Shown here: piece after piece, positions 6,265 to 9,279 of the stretch
Numbering within the stretch: the first letter of the stretch is position 1
How the letters are laid out: every line of letters begins with the position of its first letter
Source: an uncultured Slackia sp.
Lineage (GTDB): Bacteria > Actinomycetota > Coriobacteriia > Coriobacteriales > Eggerthellaceae
NCBI GenBank assembly: GCA_900553775.1
Contig: USEZ01000067.1
Location: 1 to 9,279, forward strand
DNA length: 9,279 nucleotides
Direction: 5' to 3'
Position numbers and translations under genes: made by a program
Notes under the pieces: model-generated
Database searches by the model: none
Told to the model about the DNA's origin: nothing
What the model saw: the letters and a program-made list of their open reading frames with translations, nothing else

Positions 6265-7581
6265 TCATGCAAGCTCGCCGCGCTTGGCGTCGAGAAACGA
6301 GGAAAGCGATCGGCGCAGGTCGGGCTCGACGGTGAAGACGAAGGCGTGCTCCTTGCGCGTTTTCCTTAAAAACCCCAGTTCGACGAGGCCGAGCAAGTCG
6401 GCGCGCGCCGTCGCATAGGCGACGTTCGCCATGGCGCGGTGCGTTTCTATCTTGAATGCGGCCTCGGGGTTGTCGAGCGCCTGCTGCAAAATCATGCGTT
6501 GCCGATGGTTGATGTCGAAGGTGCCCTGCAGATCGCGCGAAAGCCTGGTGTCGCGCTGCACGACGCGGTTGAATTCCGCCTCCATCTCGGCGATCTTTAT
6601 CGTGACGAGCTTGGTATATGCGTCGACGTAGGCGGTGAAGTCCACCTCGTCGCCGATGAGCGTTTCGGAATCTTTCGGCTCGACCGATACGAGGGGCGGG
6701 CGGTACAGCCCTCCCATCCAGTCGCGCTGGGCCTTCATGATGGGCACGTGCGTGAGCACGGGAAGCCCCGCTTTCAGGTAGAGAAGCTTCATGGACAATG
6801 CCGCCGCCGCGCCGTTCCAGGCAGGCAGGGGCAGGTGGCTCATGAAGATATGCCTGATGCCCTGCGCGAGCAAAAGCGGATGCTCTTCGTTGTCGACGTG
6901 CTTTCCTTCCACGATGTTCGCGACGATTTCAAGCGATTCCGCGCTGCTTCGACGCGCCTTTTTCCATACGAGCGAGGTTTCGGGTATCGGCTCGGTGGTC
7001 TGCTCGCCCGCATCTTGGGCGAGCCGCTCATAGAGCTCGAAAAGCATGCCGGGGGTGCACGGCCGCCGCGCAAGCTCGGGAAGGCTTCTTTGGACGCGCC
7101 TCACGTTGGCGATCAGCTGCTCCTCGGGCGTTTCGGGCGCGCGCTCTTCCAGGATAAGCTCGCGGGTTCTTTCATGGCCGATAGCCATGCCGTCGCCCCG
7201 GATGGATTCGATCGCGTCGTCGATATTGCTTTCGAGCAGGAAATACGTCGCGTTTTTCGACGAGATGGCGCGGTCGAGGACCGATCCCGTCCTGCACGAG
7301 CGGTCTATCTCCGCGAGGTTTCTCGCGATCGATTTCGTCGGGACGTACCATCCCTTCTTTCCCCGGGCATCGGTTACGGGGATGGTGACGGCCATGGTTT
7401 TGCGCAGGGTCGAAAGCAGCGCCCATGCCTGCTCGCGGGTCACGCCGTCGGGCAAGGGCAGCGTTTCGAACTCTGCGGGAAGCAAGGGGCGCTCTCCCGC
7501 GATGCGTCGCATCTCCGAGAAGGATTCGTCGTCGAGCACGGCGATGAATCGGGCGAAAACCTCGTCGGACATATGTTCCAT
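6265..7581 (-). CDS. Degenerate Fic-fold protein with C-terminal winged helix-turn-helix (probable Fic pseudoenzyme)
   Basis: The protein has 438 aa. The middle resembles Fic (Fido) proteins: ESIRGDGMAIGHERTRELI (125-143) fits the class II inhibitory helix (S/T)xxxE(G/N), with Asp130 for Glu. LIANVRRVQ (156-164) matches the next conserved helix. EHPLLLAQGIRHIFMSHL (233-250) leads into the active-site region, and DFTAYVDAYTKLVTIKIAEM (314-333) matches the late core helix. Where a Fic AMP-transferase has HPFx(D/E)GNGRxxR, this protein has LPLPAWNGAAAA (250-261). A gap-free alignment from F246 to P274 replaces the catalytic His by Leu250, the acidic residue by Ala254 and both Arg by Ala258 and Ala261. 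Residues 357-426 form a winged helix (HRQRMILQQAL, then TARADLLGLVELGFLRK). AMPylation is therefore unlikely and DNA binding plausible. The start at 7581 follows AAGGAG by 5 nt; an ATG at 7602 lacks a ribosome binding site. The gene diverges from the second FAD reductase, which it may regulate. The Fic assignment is by eye. Confidence 0.7.
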   Translation of the reverse strand: MEHMSDEVFARFIAVLDDESFSEMRRIAGERPLLPAEFETLPLPDGVTREQAWALLSTLRKTMAVTIPVTDARGKKGWYVPTKSIARNLAEIDRSCRTGSVLDRAISSKNATYFLLESNIDDAIESIRGDGMAIGHERTRELILEERAPETPEEQLIANVRRVQRSLPELARRPCTPGMLFELYERLAQDAGEQTTEPIPETSLVWKKARRSSAESLEIVANIVEGKHVDNEEHPLLLAQGIRHIFMSHLPLPAWNGAAAALSMKLLYLKAGLPVLTHVPIMKAQRDWMGGLYRPPLVSVEPKDSETLIGDEVDFTAYVDAYTKLVTIKIAEMEAEFNRVVQRDTRLSRDLQGTFDINHRQRMILQQALDNPEAAFKIETHRAMANVAYATARADLLGLVELGFLRKTRKEHAFVFTVEPDLRRSLSSFLDAKRGELA

Positions 7582-7606
7582 CGGCGCTCCTTGCCTTGTC
7601 ATTCTA

Positions 7607-7612
7607 ATTATC
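7607..7612 (-). promoter_or_regulatory. Probable -10 element of the Fic-like gene
   Basis: GATAAT on the minus strand (five of six matches to TATAAT) is 25 nt upstream of the chosen start at 7581. No good -35 is visible. The inverted repeat at 7625-7640 occupies the -35 zone, which is what a repressor or autoregulatory site would do. Confidence 0.45.
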
Positions 7613-7624
7613 GAAAAACGATAG

Positions 7625-7640
7625 TTCGCCGAATGGCGAA
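7625..7640. promoter_or_regulatory. Inverted repeat TTCGCC-GAAT-GGCGAA (candidate operator 1)
   Basis: Perfect 6-bp arms around a 4-nt centre. It sits 12 bp upstream of the GATAAT box of the Fic-like gene, in the -35 zone. It uses the same TTCGC/GCGAA core as the next repeat, which suggests one protein binds both. Confidence 0.5.
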
Positions 7641-7652
7641 TCGTCGTTTCGG

Positions 7653-7674
7653 GCGAAATACCGCTTTATTTCGC
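7653..7674. promoter_or_regulatory. Inverted repeat GCGAAATA-6 nt-TATTTCGC (candidate operator 2)
   Basis: Perfect 8-bp arms (7653-7660 and 7667-7674) around CCGCTT, a 22-bp footprint typical of a dimeric DNA-binding protein. Its centre is 31 bp, about three helical turns, from that of operator 1. It lies between the two divergent promoters. Confidence 0.55.
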
Positions 7675-7675
7675 A

Positions 7676-7689
7676 TAGAACGAATTCTA
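7676..7689. repeat. Small inverted repeat TAGAA-CGAA-TTCTA
   Basis: Perfect 5-bp arms with a 4-nt centre, 1 bp from candidate operator 2. It is short enough to be chance, but it continues the run of dyads in this gap. Confidence 0.3.
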
Positions 7690-7753
7690 CCTGGGTTTCC
7701 CCCGCATTACCCGATGATTCGCGGAGCCGTTGCAACTATCGATTAATGCGATA

Positions 7754-7783
7754 TTGACAGTTTTGATAAAACGCCTGGAAAAT
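7754..7783 (+). promoter_or_regulatory. Probable promoter of the second FAD reductase
   Basis: A perfect -35 TTGACA (7754-7759) is followed after 18 bp by GAAAAT (7778-7783), a weak -10 with four of six matches. A small dyad TATCG/CGATA (7737-7753) abuts the -35, and a TTCGC half-site is at 7718-7722. A strong -35 with a poor -10 and upstream dyads is compatible with regulated expression. Transcription would start near 7790. Confidence 0.5.
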
Positions 7784-7791
7784 GCCCCATT

Positions 7792-7809
7792 GTCGGCGCG
7801 TTTGCCGAC
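7792..7809 (+). other. Leader hairpin before the second reductase
   Basis: GTCGGC (7792-7797) pairs with GCCGAC (7804-7809) around GCGTTT. It lies just after the predicted transcription start and 10 nt before the ribosome binding site GGAGGG (7820-7825). The first reductase has a similar hairpin before the same ribosome binding sequence. Confidence 0.4.
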
Positions 7810-7833
7810 GGCTATCGAGGGAGGGATACGATT

Positions 7834-9279
7834 ATGGAAAAGACGCAAGGGATAAGCCGCAGGGGATTTCTCGGCGCAGGGTTCGCCGCCGCCGCGGGCG
7901 TTGCCGCAACGGCCATGCTGGGCGGCTGCGCGCCGAAAGGCGGGGCTTCGGGCGATTTGTCTTGGAGCGAGGAATACGACGTCGTGGTCATCGGCGCAGG
8001 CGCCGGCGGCTATGCGGCCGCGATCGAGGCGGCGGGCAACGGCGCAAGCGTCGTCGTGCTCGAGAAGGCCGAGAAGATCGGCGGCGATTCGGCGCTGTGC
8101 GACGGCATTCTGGGCGGATGGGGCACGCGCCTGCAGAAAGAGGCCGGCATCGACCTTGGCGCCGACGAGGTGTTCGCGTGGTTCACGGCGAACCCCGAAT
8201 GGTACGGTTCGTTCGACATGGACGTCGCCCGCCTCAATGCCGACAAATGCGGCGAGACGATCGACTGGCTCCAGGATCTGGGCGTGGAATTCGAGCCCGA
8301 GGTGGGGCCGCGCTTCGGCTATACCGAGCTTCCCGCGATCCATCAGGTGGTCGGCAAGGGCGCGGCCATGATGGACGTGCTCGCCCGGGCGGCCGAAGGC
8401 GCCGGGGTGAAGACCTACACGGGAACGCCCGCCGTCAGGCTGGTCGCCGACGACCAGGGTCGCATCATCGGCGTGCGCGCCAAAAAGGGCAGCGACGACT
8501 TCGACGTGAAGGCCGACAAGGGCGTCGTGGTGGCATCGGGCGGCTTCGCCGGCAGCAGCGAGGTGCTGACGGCGTTCAACTCCGAAAGCGCGGGGTTGAT
8601 GGCCCGCTCCGACCCCAACATGACGGGCGACGGCCTGCTGATGGCCATGGAGCACGGAGCCCATATCTGCAAAGCCGACCGTCTTCCTTTGGTAAGCTCT
8701 CTGGCGGGCCTGGAAACCAAATCGCCGGTCAATTTGAACTACGCGTTCCGCCTGCATGAGATCTGGCTCGACGCCGAGGGCAAGCGCTTCTTCGACGAAT
8801 CAACGCCCTTCGAAAGCCCGCTCGGCCACAACGCCATCCTGCGCAAGCAGAACGCCCAGGGCGGCGCGCAGCCGATCGCGTTCGTGGGGACGACTCCCGA
8901 GCTGACGGCGCTTTCCGAGAAGATGCCCATGCAATGGCCGAGCGCCGACACCGTCGAAGAGGCGGCGTCTCTTGCAGGGCTCGACCCCGCTGCGGTGAAG
9001 GCGACCGTCGATGCGTACAACGCCGCATGCGCGGCGGGCCGCGACGACGAGTGCGGGCGTCCGGCCGAGTACCTGATCCCGCTCGAGCCGCCGTTTTACG
9101 TGGCGCCCATCACGTCGATGACCACGTTGAGCCTGGGCGGTTTGAAGATCGACGTCGACGCGCACGTCCTGCGCATGAAGCATCCCGCCGACAAAGGCGC
9201 GGTGCATCAGCCGATCGCGGGCCTGTATGCCGCGGGCGAGACGTGCGAATGGAATTGCGCGGCGGGCTGGACGGTTCTC
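7834..9279 (+). CDS. Tat-exported FAD-dependent reductase lipoprotein (fumarate-reductase superfamily), 3' end outside the window
   Basis: 482 codons are visible with no stop, so the gene continues past the window; the family length suggests only a few dozen residues are missing. It is probably a cell-surface flavin reductase for an unknown organic acceptor. The N-terminus has the twin-arginine motif SRRGFLG (8-14) and lipobox LGGC (29-32). The FAD Rossmann motif is GAGAGG (54-59), with the ribose-binding Glu in LEK (76-78). GKRFFDE (316-322) marks the capping domain, and GLYAAGET (463-470) the C-terminal FAD-binding segment. Against flavocytochrome c3, the catalytic Arg402 position is Phe326, the HH before TMGG is Thr-Leu (431-432), and the Arg544 position falls near Trp479. 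GGAGGG (7820-7825), 8 nt from ATG, fixes the start. It shares the family but only scattered motifs with the reductase at 1619-3349, so it is not a recent duplicate. It is divergent from the Fic-like gene. Confidence 0.9.
   Translation, partial: MEKTQGISRRGFLGAGFAAAAGVAATAMLGGCAPKGGASGDLSWSEEYDVVVIGAGAGGYAAAIEAAGNGASVVVLEKAEKIGGDSALCDGILGGWGTRLQKEAGIDLGADEVFAWFTANPEWYGSFDMDVARLNADKCGETIDWLQDLGVEFEPEVGPRFGYTELPAIHQVVGKGAAMMDVLARAAEGAGVKTYTGTPAVRLVADDQGRIIGVRAKKGSDDFDVKADKGVVVASGGFAGSSEVLTAFNSESAGLMARSDPNMTGDGLLMAMEHGAHICKADRLPLVSSLAGLETKSPVNLNYAFRLHEIWLDAEGKRFFDESTPFESPLGHNAILRKQNAQGGAQPIAFVGTTPELTALSEKMPMQWPSADTVEEAASLAGLDPAAVKATVDAYNAACAAGRDDECGRPAEYLIPLEPPFYVAPITSMTTLSLGGLKIDVDAHVLRMKHPADKGAVHQPIAGLYAAGETCEWNCAAGWTVL

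Noticed and set aside
6439..7746. A 435-codon plus-strand frame opposite the Fic-like gene
   Set aside because: It lacks a ribosome binding site and domain features, and the minus-strand frame has clear Fic and winged-helix landmarks. It is an antisense shadow.
7687..8757. A 356-codon minus-strand frame opposite the second reductase
   Set aside because: It is antisense to a frame with Tat, lipobox and FAD motifs, and its composition is His/Ala/Arg-rich with no family resemblance.
1..9279. CRISPR arrays, insertion sequences, tRNA genes, att sites
   Set aside because: No regularly spaced direct repeats, transposase-like frames, terminal inverted repeats or cloverleaf sequences were seen on either strand.

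Overview
The window looks like a chromosomal segment of a GC-rich anaerobic actinobacterium of the class Coriobacteriia, most likely an Eggerthellaceae member. This placement is inferred from gene content: two Tat-exported lipoprotein flavoproteins of the fumarate-reductase superfamily, one of them next to a 12-transmembrane LuxR-type regulator. That pairing is very common in Eggerthella, Gordonibacter and Slackia relatives. No rRNA, tRNA, CRISPR array, insertion sequence or integrase is visible.

Layout, left to right. (1) 1-1517: a housekeeping folC (folylpolyglutamate/dihydrofolate synthase) with its leader. (2) 1560-5131: a divergent pair. A Tat-signal FAD reductase is on the minus strand (1619-3349) and a membrane-bound LuxR-type regulator on the plus strand (3569-5131). 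The 219-bp gap between them contains a near-perfect 41-bp dyad centred at 3476. The reductase ends in a strong intrinsic terminator facing folC. (3) 5132-6264: a 356-bp convergent gap with terminators for both strands and a 24-bp perfect palindrome, then a GNAT acetyltransferase on the minus strand with a structured leader. (4) 6265-9279: a second divergent pair. A Fic-fold protein with a C-terminal winged helix (minus, 6265-7581) faces a second Tat-signal FAD reductase (plus, from 7834, cut by the window end). The 252-bp gap between them holds a series of inverted repeats built on TTCGC/GCGAA.

Interpretation. The window appears to hold two parallel regulator-reductase modules. In the first, a membrane LuxR protein probably senses a small molecule and switches on a cell-surface flavin reductase that uses that molecule, or a relative of it, as an electron acceptor. 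In the second, the regulator position is taken by a Fic-family protein whose catalytic motif is gone: the His, the acidic residue and both Arg are replaced, while the fold and the winged helix remain. The most novel idea here is that this Fic pseudoenzyme works as a DNA-binding switch for the neighbouring reductase. Both reductases lack the Arg, His and Arg that fumarate reductases use for catalysis and dicarboxylate binding, so their acceptors are probably not fumarate and cannot be named from sequence. Neither visible protein carries a haem-binding CxxCH or an evident FMN-binding domain, so the electron donors must be encoded elsewhere.
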